This document shows positions 33,444 to 41,050 of a DNA stretch of 64,000 nucleotides, piece by piece (the stretch's first letter is position 1; each line of letters opens with the position of its first letter). The notes beneath the pieces were generated by a model. It saw only the letters and a list, made by a program, of their open reading frames with translations. It was not told the DNA's origin and made no database searches. The position numbers and the translations under genes were made by a program. The DNA comes from Hymenobacter terricola (GTDB lineage: Bacteria; Bacteroidota; Bacteroidia; Cytophagales; Hymenobacteraceae), in assembly GCF_017921975.2 (NCBI RefSeq), contig NZ_JAGEMO020000001.1:372001-436000 (forward strand). Direction: 5' to 3'.

Positions 33444-33581
33444 AAAAAAGAAATATTGAGGGTGGGTTAGGTTGTAGGGGCTAAAAGTAACGGAAATTTT
33501 CACGTCAAGTGTTAGGCAAGCCGAATATTTTCCTTGCCCAATCGTTTGCTTTCGGCATTCGGCTCCCGTGCTGCCAGCCTG

Positions 33582-33589
33582 TACCTTTG
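33582..33589 (+). promoter_or_regulatory. -7 box TACCTTTG abutting lptB (leaderless)
   Basis: Perfect consensus ending 5 nt before the ATG at 33595. Confidence 0.6.
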
Positions 33590-33594
33590 TTGCC

Positions 33595-34326
33595 ATGATT
33601 CTCCGTGCCGACCACCTTGTCAAAAAATACAAAGCCCGCACCGTTGTCAACGACATGTCGGTGACTGTGGAGCAGGGCGAAATCGTGGGCTTGCTCGGGC
33701 CCAACGGCGCGGGCAAAACCACCTGTTTCTACATGATGGTGGGCATGGTGAAGCCCAACGCCGGCCGCATTTTTCTCGACAGCACCGAAATTACCACCAT
33801 GCCCATCTACCAGCGGGCGCGGCTGGGCGTGGGCTACTTGGCGCAGGAAGCCAGCGTGTTCCGCGACCTGAGCGTGGAGGAAAACATCATGGCCGTGCTC
33901 GAAATGACGAGCATGAAAAAGGAAGCCCGCCGCCAGAAAGTGGAGGAGATGCTCGAAGAATTCAGCCTCACCCACGTGCGCAAAAACCTGGGCAAGGTGC
34001 TAAGCGGCGGCGAGCGTCGCCGCACCGAAATTGCCCGGGCCCTGGCCGTCGACCCCAAGTTCGTGCTGCTCGATGAGCCTTTCGCCGGCGTCGACCCCAT
34101 CGCCACCGAAGAAATTCAGGGCATCGTGTCCAAGCTCAAGCACCGCAACATCGGCGTCCTCATTACCGACCACGACGTGAATTCCACCCTCAGCATCGTG
34201 GACCGGGCCTACCTGCTCTTCGAAGGCAAGCTCCTCAAGGCCGGCACCGCCGAAGAGCTGGCCGGCGACGAAACCGTGCGGCGCGTGTACCTCGGCAAGA
34301 ACTTCGAGCTGAAGCGCAACGTGTGA
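33595..34326 (+). CDS. lptB: LPS export ABC transporter ATP-binding protein LptB
   Basis: A 243-residue ABC ATPase that powers LptFG-driven extraction of lipopolysaccharide from the inner membrane. Walker A is GLLGPNGAGKTTCFYMMVG (~38-46), the Q-loop is LAQEASVFRDLSVEENI, the ABC signature is LSGGERRRTEIARAL, and Walker B is FVLLDEPFAGVDPIA, followed by the H-loop LITDHDVNSTL. The LptB-specific 'GYLAQEASVFRKL' and 'DEPFAGVDPI' wording makes the assignment firm. An upstream in-frame ATG exists at 33568, but the -7 box lies between it and the chosen start. No other lpt gene is in the window. Confidence 0.93.
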   Translation: MILRADHLVKKYKARTVVNDMSVTVEQGEIVGLLGPNGAGKTTCFYMMVGMVKPNAGRIFLDSTEITTMPIYQRARLGVGYLAQEASVFRDLSVEENIMAVLEMTSMKKEARRQKVEEMLEEFSLTHVRKNLGKVLSGGERRRTEIARALAVDPKFVLLDEPFAGVDPIATEEIQGIVSKLKHRNIGVLITDHDVNSTLSIVDRAYLLFEGKLLKAGTAEELAGDETVRRVYLGKNFELKRNV

Positions 34327-34348
34327 GAACAGGGGTAATCAAGAAGCA

Positions 34349-34449
34349 GAACGTCATGCTGCGCGCAGCCGAAGCATCTCGCGTGTGGTGGTAGTTCAGT
34401 CGTTCAATAATGCGAGCGTCATGCTTCGGCTGCGCGCAGCATGACGTTC
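34349..34449. repeat. Long palindromic repeat, copy B (REP/MITE-like)
   Basis: Perfect 29-bp arms (34349-34377 and 34421-34449) flank a 43-nt loop. The arms contain GAACGTCATGCTG and CAGCCGAAGCAT, as in copies A and C. It begins 22 bp after the lptB stop and ends 35 bp before the GH3-family gene, in a same-strand gap. Confidence 0.85.
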
Positions 34450-34484
34450 ATTTGTCTTCTTTTCTCAAAACATCCCCGCCGCCT

Positions 34485-36038
34485 ATGCTCGACCAGCTAC
34501 TTGCTCATGCCGTCCAGTGGGGCAGCTTGCCCCGCCTGGCCCGCATCCGTGAGCAGCCGCACGAGGTGCAGGCCCGGCTGCTGCGGGGGCTGCTGGCGCG
34601 GGCGCGGGGCACGGAGTGGGGCCGGCGCTACGGGTTCAACGAGAAAATGAGCCCCGCCGAGTTTGCCCGGCGCGTGCCCGTGAGTACCTACGAGCAGTTG
34701 TACCCGGAGCTGGAAAAAGTGCTGCGCGGCCAGCCCGATGTGCTCTGGCCGGGCCGCCCGCGCTGGTTTGCCAGGAGTAGCGGCACCACCAACGCCCGCA
34801 GCAAGTTCATCCCCGTCACGCCCGAGGCGCTGCACCACGGCCACTACCGCGCCGGCCGCGACATGCTGGCCCTGAGCACCCACCTGTACCCGAGCGAGCG
34901 GCTGCTGGCCGGCAAAACGCTGTCGTTGGGCGGCGCCCACACCGCCAACCCGTTTCGGCCGCAGGAGCCGGCCTCCCGCACCGGCGATGTGTCGGCCGTT
35001 ATCATGGCGCAGCTGCCGCGCTGGGCCGAGCAGCTGCGTACCCCCCCGCTCCGGCTGGCCCTGCTGGACGAGTGGGAAGAAAAGATTGAGCGCATCGCGG
35101 CCCACGTGCTCCGGCAGGACGTGCGGGTACTGGCCGGCGTGCCCACCTGGATGGTGGTGCTGCTGCGCCGCGTGGTGGCGCTGGCCGGGGCCGACGACAT
35201 CACCCAGGTGTGGCCGCACCTGCGGCTGTTTCTGCACGGCGCGGTGGCATTTGGGCCGTACCGCGAGCTGTTTAGCCAACTGATTCCGGATGCGCGGATG
35301 CGCTACCTCGAAATCTATAGCGCGTCGGAAGGCTACTTTGCCATTCAGGACCAGCCCGATAGCGAAGACCTGCTGCTGCTGCTCGACCACGGCATCTACT
35401 ACGAATTCCTGCCCGCCGACCAGTGGGCCACCGCCTCCCCGCGCCCCGTGCCGCTGGTCGAAGTGGAGCTGCACCGGCCCTACGCCCTGGTCATCAGCAC
35501 CAACGCCGGGCTGTGGCGCTACGTGGTGGGCGACACCGTGCGCTTCACCTCGCGGGCCCCGTACCGGGTGCGCATCACGGGGCGTACCAAGCACTTCCTC
35601 AACGCGTTTGGCGAAGAAGTCGTCATCGAAAATGCGGAGGCGGCCGTGGCTGCTGCCAGCCGGGCCACTGGCACGGCCGTGCGCGATTTCACGGCCGCCC
35701 CCGTCTGGTTCGCCGTGGGCAGCGCGGTTTCGCGCGGGGGCCACGAATGGGTGGTGGAATTTGCGCCCGGCTCCACCAGCCCCGATTTGGTTCAGTTCGG
35801 TGCCGTGCTCGACGCGACCTTATGCGAGGTGAATTCGGACTACGCTGCCAAACGCCACCGCAGCCTCGCCCTGGCGCCGCCCCAGCTACGGGCCGTACCC
35901 GTCGGCACCTTCGACGCGTGGCTGGCGGGCCAGGGCAAGCTGGGGGGGCAGCACAAAGTGCCACGCCTGCTCAACTCGCGCGAAGTGCTGGAAGCCGTGC
36001 TGGTAGCTGCCGCCGAAACGACTGCCGGCCAGGGCTAG
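34485..36038 (+). CDS. GH3 auxin-responsive-promoter family protein (acyl-adenylating)
   Basis: A 517-residue bacterial GH3 protein. In plants, GH3 enzymes adenylate a carboxylic acid and conjugate it to an amino acid; bacterial substrates are unknown. The ATP-binding loop is ARSSGTTNARSKFIPV (~103-118), followed by the acyl-binding region and the second adenylate motif YSASEGYFAIQD (~285). The hinge region is WRYVVGDTVRFTSRAPYRVRITGRTKHFLNAFGEEV, given here only by its landmarks GDTVRF and GRTKHFLN. The start ATG at 34485 follows palindrome copy B. Extension further upstream would translate the palindrome and was rejected. Confidence 0.9.
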   Translation: MLDQLLAHAVQWGSLPRLARIREQPHEVQARLLRGLLARARGTEWGRRYGFNEKMSPAEFARRVPVSTYEQLYPELEKVLRGQPDVLWPGRPRWFARSSGTTNARSKFIPVTPEALHHGHYRAGRDMLALSTHLYPSERLLAGKTLSLGGAHTANPFRPQEPASRTGDVSAVIMAQLPRWAEQLRTPPLRLALLDEWEEKIERIAAHVLRQDVRVLAGVPTWMVVLLRRVVALAGADDITQVWPHLRLFLHGAVAFGPYRELFSQLIPDARMRYLEIYSASEGYFAIQDQPDSEDLLLLLDHGIYYEFLPADQWATASPRPVPLVEVELHRPYALVISTNAGLWRYVVGDTVRFTSRAPYRVRITGRTKHFLNAFGEEVVIENAEAAVAAASRATGTAVRDFTAAPVWFAVGSAVSRGGHEWVVEFAPGSTSPDLVQFGAVLDATLCEVNSDYAAKRHRSLALAPPQLRAVPVGTFDAWLAGQGKLGGQHKVPRLLNSREVLEAVLVAAAETTAGQG

Positions 36039-36175
36039 GAATCAGGTAGTAAGGTGCACAATAGCCATTGGCAGGGGAAAAAAAAGACAACTCATCGAGC
36101 AGAAGCGGTTTTGGTCGGACTGATGAGATTATAATCAGGATAAATGAGTAATATTACCTTAATATTCCCTCCCCT

Positions 36176-36424
36176 ATGTCTCACACCACCACGGCTCCCG
36201 TCATTAAGAAACCGGCGTATCAGCGCCCATATAAATCCCGTAATGAGCGTCGCGAGGTCGACCGACGCAAGCACGACGAATCCAAGGAGCGAAAGTTCTT
36301 GTTGCGGATGGCCGTGGGCGTGGGCCTGCTGCTGCTGCTGGCCCTCGGGTTTGCCATTAAGGGGCTGATAGACCACGAAAACAGCATCCCCAAGTCGCAG
36401 ATACCCCACAAGGAAATCAACTAG
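36176..36424 (+). CDS. Small single-pass membrane protein
   Basis: An 82-residue protein with a basic N-terminal half (RPYKSRNERREVDRRKHDES), one membrane helix (~43-63, LLRMAVGVGLLLLLALGFAI) and a short periplasmic tail ending IPHKEIN. It shows no recognised family. A TACCTTAA -7-like sequence lies ~13 nt upstream. The gene is separate from the GH3 gene by 137 bp containing only short A-runs. The function is unknown. Confidence 0.65.
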   Translation: MSHTTTAPVIKKPAYQRPYKSRNERREVDRRKHDESKERKFLLRMAVGVGLLLLLALGFAIKGLIDHENSIPKSQIPHKEIN

Positions 36425-36453
36425 CGCCGGAAGCTCAGGCCGCAGGGGCCGGG

Positions 36454-37236
36454 CTACTCGTCCAGAATGCCGCCCAGCAGGCCGCCGAGCACGCCTCCGC
36501 TTTCCTTCTGCGCGTTGCCGCCGCCGGGGGCCAAGGCGCGGATGAGTTTTTTGACGGGCATGGATTGCAGCCAGACCCGGCCGCTGCCGCGCAGCGTGGC
36601 CAGCAGCAGCCCTTCGCCCCCAAAAATCATTGATTTCAGGCCGCCCGCCCGGGCCACGCTGAAATCAATGCTTGGCTCGAAGGCCACCACGCAGCCGGTA
36701 TCGACGCGCAACAGCTCGTTGTTGAGCCGTTTCTCGATGATGGTGCCGCCCGCGTGCACGAAGGCGCGGCCATCGCCGGTCAGCTTTTGGAGGATGAAGC
36801 CTTCGCCGCCGAACATGCCCGCTCCGAATTTCTGATTGAAGTGCAGGCTGATTTTGGTGCCCCGGGCGGCGGCCAGAAAACCGTCTTTTTGCACGATGAG
36901 GCCGGCGGGCATGGTGCTCAGCTCAATGGGAATAATGGTGCCGGGGTAGGGGGCTGAAAACGCCACTTTGCTTTTGCCGAAGCTGCCGCGGTGCGTGAAG
37001 TGCGTGAGAAACAGCGACTCGCCGGTGAGGAGCCGGCTGCCGGCCGAAAACAGCTTGCCCATCAGCCCCTGGTCGGGCTCGGAGCCGTCGCCCATCTTGG
37101 TTTCGAACGCGATGGCTTCTTCCATGTACACCATGGCGCCGGCTTCGGCGATAACGGTCTCGTTGGGGTCCAACTCAATTTCCAGCACCTGAATGTCGGA
37201 GCCAAGAATGCGGTAGTCAACGTCGTGGGAAACCAT
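36454..37236 (-). CDS. AIM24 / TIGR00266 family protein
   Basis: A 260-residue protein of the AIM24/TIGR00266 family, a beta-rich trimer-forming fold of unknown function. Landmarks are the N-terminal [34 protein letters not shown], the repeated Gly-rich strands [18 protein letters not shown] and [20 protein letters not shown], and a C-terminal Gly tail [11 protein letters not shown]. The ATG at 37234-37236 fits the family start. A minus-strand TATCTTTG box at 37266-37273 is 29 nt upstream. Confidence 0.9.
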   Translation of the reverse strand: MVSHDVDYRILGSDIQVLEIELDPNETVIAEAGAMVYMEEAIAFETKMGDGSEPDQGLMGKLFSAGSRLLTGESLFLTHFTHRGSFGKSKVAFSAPYPGTIIPIELSTMPAGLIVQKDGFLAAARGTKISLHFNQKFGAGMFGGEGFILQKLTGDGRAFVHAGGTIIEKRLNNELLRVDTGCVVAFEPSIDFSVARAGGLKSMIFGGEGLLLATLRGSGRVWLQSMPVKKLIRALAPGGGNAQKESGGVLGGLLGGILDE

Positions 37237-37265
37237 GGGAGTAATCAGGGAGTGATTGGAGGAGC

Positions 37266-37273
37266 CAAAGATA
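37266..37273 (-). promoter_or_regulatory. -7 box TATCTTTG of the AIM24 gene
   Basis: Perfect TAnnTTTG match on the minus strand, 29 nt before the start at 37236. Confidence 0.5.
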
Positions 37274-37391
37274 GGCGCAGGCGCATATTTCGCAGCGAGC
37301 GGGGCTCCAGGGGGCGCACAATATTTTGGCCGGGCCGCGTTGGGTAATGAGTTTTCAACTAATTTTATAGTTAACTCAACCATTGCTTGCT

Positions 37392-38006
37392 ATGGGTCTT
37401 CCCCGCGTGCTTTTGATTGCTGCTTATGCATTGGCGCTGAGCGCCTGCGCCGGTTCGCACCCTGCTGCCCACTACGGCCCGCGTGGGTTCTGGAAGCCCA
37501 ACCGCTTCGACCACCACGGCCGGGAGCAGGGCCGTTGGCGCACGTATTACGACTCGGCCAACACGCACAAGCAGCCGTTCACGGCGGGCCGCTACCGCCA
37601 CGGGCGGCCCGTGCGCACCTTCCTCTACTACGCCCCTACAGGCAAGCTGGACCACTCGGAACGCTACGGCCGCGATGGGCTTTGCGAAGTGACGTACTGG
37701 TACCCGGGCGGGCAGGTAGCGCGCCGGGGCGGTGCCCAATGGGTGACGGGCCGCAACCAGGTTCCGCGCTTTTTCTGGTTCGGGCCCTGGACGAGCTACA
37801 CCGAAAATGGCCAGACTACGGGCATCCAAACCTACACCGACGGCACCCTGACCCGCGCCGAAACCTACGAACACGGCCACCTCACCCAGGTGGAAACCTA
37901 TGAGGGCAACCGGCGCATCCGCACCGAAACCTACCACGACGGCCAACTGCTCAAGGTCGAAACCTTTGAGCAGGGGCGGCGCACCGGCACCACCAATACG
38001 CTGTAG
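37392..38006 (+). CDS. YwqK-like MORN-repeat lipoprotein
   Basis: A 204-residue lipoprotein (lipobox LALSAC, Cys19). The mature part contains MORN/YwqK-like repeats: GREQGRWRTYYDSANTHKQ, GRPVRTFLYYAPTGKL, and then four ~13-residue strands TYTDGTLTRAE, TYEHGHLTQVE, TYEGNRRIRTE and TYHDGQLLKVE. Similar proteins are annotated as YwqK-family antitoxins, but no toxin gene is adjacent. This annotation therefore says little beyond the beta-repeat fold. A TTG start 9 nt upstream is possible. The gene is divergent from the AIM24 gene. Confidence 0.75.
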   Translation: MGLPRVLLIAAYALALSACAGSHPAAHYGPRGFWKPNRFDHHGREQGRWRTYYDSANTHKQPFTAGRYRHGRPVRTFLYYAPTGKLDHSERYGRDGLCEVTYWYPGGQVARRGGAQWVTGRNQVPRFFWFGPWTSYTENGQTTGIQTYTDGTLTRAETYEHGHLTQVETYEGNRRIRTETYHDGQLLKVETFEQGRRTGTTNTL

Positions 38007-38039
38007 GGCTGGTGGTATTGGTGGCTGGCGCGGGCAGTG

Positions 38040-38438
38040 CTACTCTTCCTGCGGCAGCTCGCCGCGCGTGTCGGCGGCTTCCTTATCGGGGTCGCCCACG
38101 GTTTTTTTGCGCTTGGCCTCGCGGCTGGTGCGCTTCATGAAATCCTCGTCGGTTTCTTCGGGCTCGGGGTCGGGCGAGTGTTCGGCGTCGGCGATGGGGA
38201 AGGCCTCGTCCTCGGTTTCGCCGGGGCCGGGCTTCTCGCCGAACTGGCCGGCACGGTCCACCAGCTTTTTGTCGCGCACGTGGCGGCCCAGGAACTGGTT
38301 GATTTGCTCGATGGAGTAATTGGAGGTGATTTCGCCCAAGGGGTTCACGCCAATTTCAAAGCCTTCCAATTCTTTGTGGACGCGGGCTTTTTTGTCGGGG
38401 TCAGGCTTTTGCTTGGGCTTAACGGGTTTCTTGGCCAT
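38040..38438 (-). CDS. Conserved acidic/lysine-rich hypothetical protein
   Basis: A 132-residue cytosolic protein. A Lys/Pro-rich N-terminus (MAKKPVKPKQKPDPDKKARV) is followed by a short folded segment (HKELEGFEIGVNPLGEITSN, then IEQINQFLGRHVRDKKL) and a disordered tail of D, E, P and K. The central segment is well conserved, as far as I recall, in Cytophagales proteins without known function. There is no catalytic motif. Confidence 0.7.
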   Translation of the reverse strand: MAKKPVKPKQKPDPDKKARVHKELEGFEIGVNPLGEITSNYSIEQINQFLGRHVRDKKLVDRAGQFGEKPGPGETEDEAFPIADAEHSPDPEPEETDEDFMKRTSREAKRKKTVGDPDKEAADTRGELPQEE

Positions 38439-38611
38439 GATGAGGGTCTGGGCTGAGAGTGGTGTTCCAGCAGCTTACGCGAAAATAACACGTCCGGGTG
38501 GTAGGCCGCCCTTCCGAACCCGAAAAGCCGCCGCTCGCCGCTTTGGCTTCTATCGGGGCGGGCGCTCGGCTGAGGGCAGTACCCTTCTCGTTCTGGCGCT
38601 TCGGCAACAAA

Positions 38612-38649
38612 AACATAGCCGCCGGCTCTTTCGGGCCGGCGGCTATATT
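38612..38649 (-). terminator. Intrinsic terminator of gltX
   Basis: The arms ATAGCCGCCGGC (38615-38626) and GCCGGCGGCTAT (38635-38646) form a perfect 12-bp stem with an 8-nt loop. The A-rich sequence on the left provides the U-tract for leftward transcripts. It lies 30 bp after the gltX stop. Confidence 0.85.
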
Positions 38650-38675
38650 TCACGGTCAGATGCGGAGTCCCGGGC

Positions 38676-40223
38676 TTATGCCACGGGCAACGTGGCCACG
38701 GCAGCCCGCAGGCGCTCGGCCACTTCCGGCGTGCCCAGAATGGCCAACGTCTCGAACAAGTCGGGGCCGGCCGCGCCGCCGGTCACGGCCACGCGTAGCA
38801 TTTGCAGTACCTGGCCCGGCTTCAGGCCCTGGGTCTCCACGGTGGTGTTGAACAAGACCTTCAGGCCTTCGGCCGAAACCTCCGGTGCGCCGGGCAGGAC
38901 TTCGGCGTAGGCGGCCAGTGCCGCGCTCACTTCCGGGTTCCACCGCTTGCTCACCACGGCCTGGTCGTACTCGGTGGGGGCCTGAAAGAAATATTTGGCC
39001 TCCTGCCAGAAGTCTTTCGGGAAGCTCACCCGCTCCTTCATCACGCTCACAATCTGCTCGGCCTTCTCCTGGGTGCACACAATGGCGTGCTCGTGCAGGG
39101 CTTCCAGCAGGTAGGGCGCCAGCTCGGCGTTGGATTTGGCGCGCAGGTAATGCTCGTTGAACCACTTCACTTTGTTCTGGTCGAACTTGGCCGGCGACTT
39201 GCTCACGCGCTCAATCGAGAAGGCTTGAATCAGCTCGTCCATCGAGAAAATCTCCTGCTGCGAGCCGGGGTTCCAGCCCAGGAAGGCCAGGAAGTTCACC
39301 AGGGCCTCGGGCAGGTAGCCGTCTTCGCGGTAGCCGCGGCTCAGGGTCGCCTCGCCGGTGTCGGCGTCCGTGCCGTGCCATTCCAGCGGGAACACCGGGA
39401 AGCCCAGGCGGTCGCCGTCGCGCTTGCTCAGCTTGCCGGTGCCGTCGGGCTTCAGCAGCAGGGGCAGGTGGGCAAACAGCGGCATGGTCTTTTCCCAGCC
39501 CAGGTAGCGGTACAGCAGCACGTGCAACGGCGCACTCGGCAGCCATTCTTCGCCCCGGATAACGTGCGAGATTTCCATTAGATGGTCGTCCACGATGTTG
39601 GCCAAGTGGTAGGTCGGCATCCCGTCCGACTTCATCAGCACCTTGTCGTCGATGGCGCTCGAATGCACCACCACCCAGCCGCGAATCAGGTCCTGGAAGC
39701 GCACCTCCTCCTTGCGGGGCACTTTTAGGCGAATGACGTACTGCGCGCCGCCGTCGAGCAGGGCTTTCACCTCGTCCTCGGGCAGGGTGAGAGAGTTGCG
39801 CATCTGGGCGCGGGTGATGGAGTTGTACTGCGGGTTGGGCACCTTGGCGGCTTGCAGGCGGGCGCGCATCACGTCCAGCTCCTCGGGCGTATCGAAGGCG
39901 TAGTAGGCGTAGCCGTCGGCAATGAGCTGGTCGGCGTACTGCTTATACATGGGCTTGCGCTCGCTCTGCTTGTAGGGCGCGTGGGGGCCGCCCACGCCCA
40001 CGCCTTCGTCAATCACGATGCCGCACCAGGCCAGCGCCTCCAGAATGTATTCCTCGGCGCCGGGCACGAAGCGGTTCTGGTCCGTATCCTCGATGCGAAG
40101 CAGCATCTTGCCGCCCAGCTTGCGGGCCAGCAGGTAGTTGTATAAAGCCGTGCGCACGCCGCCAATGTGCAGCGGCCCGGTGGGCGAGGGCGCAAACCGC
40201 ACCCGAACTTCTCTCTCAGTCAT
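38676..40223 (-). CDS. gltX: Glutamate--tRNA ligase
   Basis: A 515-residue class I aminoacyl-tRNA synthetase that charges tRNA-Glu. The HIGH-type motif is FAPSPTGPLHIGG (His19-Gly22), and the KMSKS-type motif is GKLSKRDG (264-268). RIEDTDQNRFVPGAEEYI and EEWLPSAPLHVLLY are characteristic of GltX. The C-terminal anticodon-binding domain runs to ATLPVA. The start ATG (40221-40223) is only 7-8 nt after a terminator-like hairpin with T-run in the leader. An upstream GTG/ATG 42 bp away would translate through that hairpin and was rejected. Confidence 0.96.
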   Translation of the reverse strand: MTEREVRVRFAPSPTGPLHIGGVRTALYNYLLARKLGGKMLLRIEDTDQNRFVPGAEEYILEALAWCGIVIDEGVGVGGPHAPYKQSERKPMYKQYADQLIADGYAYYAFDTPEELDVMRARLQAAKVPNPQYNSITRAQMRNSLTLPEDEVKALLDGGAQYVIRLKVPRKEEVRFQDLIRGWVVVHSSAIDDKVLMKSDGMPTYHLANIVDDHLMEISHVIRGEEWLPSAPLHVLLYRYLGWEKTMPLFAHLPLLLKPDGTGKLSKRDGDRLGFPVFPLEWHGTDADTGEATLSRGYREDGYLPEALVNFLAFLGWNPGSQQEIFSMDELIQAFSIERVSKSPAKFDQNKVKWFNEHYLRAKSNAELAPYLLEALHEHAIVCTQEKAEQIVSVMKERVSFPKDFWQEAKYFFQAPTEYDQAVVSKRWNPEVSAALAAYAEVLPGAPEVSAEGLKVLFNTTVETQGLKPGQVLQMLRVAVTGGAAGPDLFETLAILGTPEVAERLRAAVATLPVA

Positions 40224-40226
40224 GGC

Positions 40227-40270
40227 AATAAAAAAGCGCGCTCCGGAGTTCGGAACGCGCCGCAAAGGTC
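40227..40270 (-). promoter_or_regulatory. gltX leader: -7-like box and terminator-type hairpin
   Basis: In the leftward direction, a GACCTTTG -7-like box (40263-40270) is followed at once by the arms 40251-40260 and 40236-40245 (GCGCGTTCCG/CGGAGCGCGC, 5-nt loop), then TTTTTT (40230-40235), then the ATG at 40223. This is either the terminator of the upstream small gene or a leader hairpin of gltX. Confidence 0.55.
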
Positions 40271-40275
40271 GGGGT

Positions 40276-40356
40276 CATTTAACAATTATCAATTAACATT
40301 TAACAGCTGTCCAACGTGCCTGTCGGGGCTATTGAATGGCTGTTAATTGTCAAATG
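40276..40356. repeat. AT-rich inverted repeat between gltX and a small membrane gene
   Basis: CATTTAACAATT (40276-40287) recurs inverted as AATTGTCAAATG (40345-40356) with one mismatch. AACAGC/GCTGTT forms an inner pair. The AT-rich words contrast with the GC-rich surroundings and resemble those at 9441-9540. Confidence 0.45.
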
Positions 40357-40360
40357 AAAA

Positions 40361-40552
40361 TCAGTCCCGATTTTTAAAGCCCAGCCAGAGCACCAGCCCC
40401 AGCAGCGTGATGCCGCCGCGAATGCCCCAGGCCACGGCCGACCCCCACTTATCAATCCACGTCAGGAAAACGTAGTGTACGTTGGGGTTGATGAATGGCA
40501 GCGCCAGCGAAATAAGCCCAATAATGAGCAGTCCGAGTCCAAGTTCTTTCAT
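40361..40552 (-). CDS. Small two-helix membrane protein
   Basis: A 63-residue protein, MKELGLGLLIIGLISLALPF (helix 1), a short loop NPNVHYVFLTWIDKWGS, then helix 2 (GIRGGITLLGLVLWLGF) and the tail KNRD. It is conserved-looking but nameless. An earlier in-frame start would add 13 mostly charged residues before helix 1. The function is unknown. Confidence 0.65.
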   Translation of the reverse strand: MKELGLGLLIIGLISLALPFINPNVHYVFLTWIDKWGSAVAWGIRGGITLLGLVLWLGFKNRD

Positions 40553-40610
40553 GCGATGAGGGGAACGGGGTGAGAATTGTTTCCAACGCAACGCCCGTTC
40601 CCCCTGAATA

Positions 40611-40994
40611 TTATGCCCCTACGGCCACGCAGGAAATTTCCACTTCCACGTCGCGTGGCAGGCGGGCCACTTCCACCGTTTCCCGCGCCGGGGCCGTGGC
40701 CTCGTCGAAGTACGACCCATACACCTGGTTGATGACGGCAAAGTTGCCGAGGTCCTTCACGAAGATGCTGCACTTCACCACGTCGGTCAGCGCCAGGCCG
40801 GCGGCGGCCAGCACGGCCGTCAGGTTCTTGAGCACCTGGTGGGTTTGGGCGGCTACATCGCCGGTCACCAGCTGTCCGGCGGCATCCAGCGGTATCTGGC
40901 CCGAAACGTACACGGTGTTGCCCGCCTTCACGGCTTGCGAGTAGGGGCCAATTGGGGCCGGAGCCTGGTCGGTGAGGATAATTTGGTGCGCCAT
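40611..40994 (-). CDS. ridA: RidA family reactive intermediate deaminase
   Basis: A 127-residue RidA/YjgF protein that hydrolyses reactive enamine/imine intermediates made by PLP enzymes. It has APAPIGPYSQAVKAGNTVYV at the N-terminus, SGQIPLDAAGQLVTGDVAAQ in the middle, and the catalytic-Arg region APARETVEVARLPRDVEVEI (Arg near residue 105). It forms a cytosolic homotrimer in the family. A TACTTTG element (minus strand 41021-41027) is 26 nt before the start at 40994. Confidence 0.93.
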   Translation of the reverse strand: MAHQIILTDQAPAPIGPYSQAVKAGNTVYVSGQIPLDAAGQLVTGDVAAQTHQVLKNLTAVLAAAGLALTDVVKCSIFVKDLGNFAVINQVYGSYFDEATAPARETVEVARLPRDVEVEISCVAVGA

Positions 40995-41050
40995 AGTGCG
41001 GAGGGTTATTGCTTCAATGCCAAAGTAACGGCGCGCGGCGTACATCAAGC

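Noticed and set aside
37392-38006. YwqK-like lipoprotein considered as an antitoxin of a toxin-antitoxin pair
   Set aside because: No toxin-like partner lies on either side, the neighbours are AIM24 and an acidic hypothetical protein, and MORN-like repeats are common in unrelated proteins.
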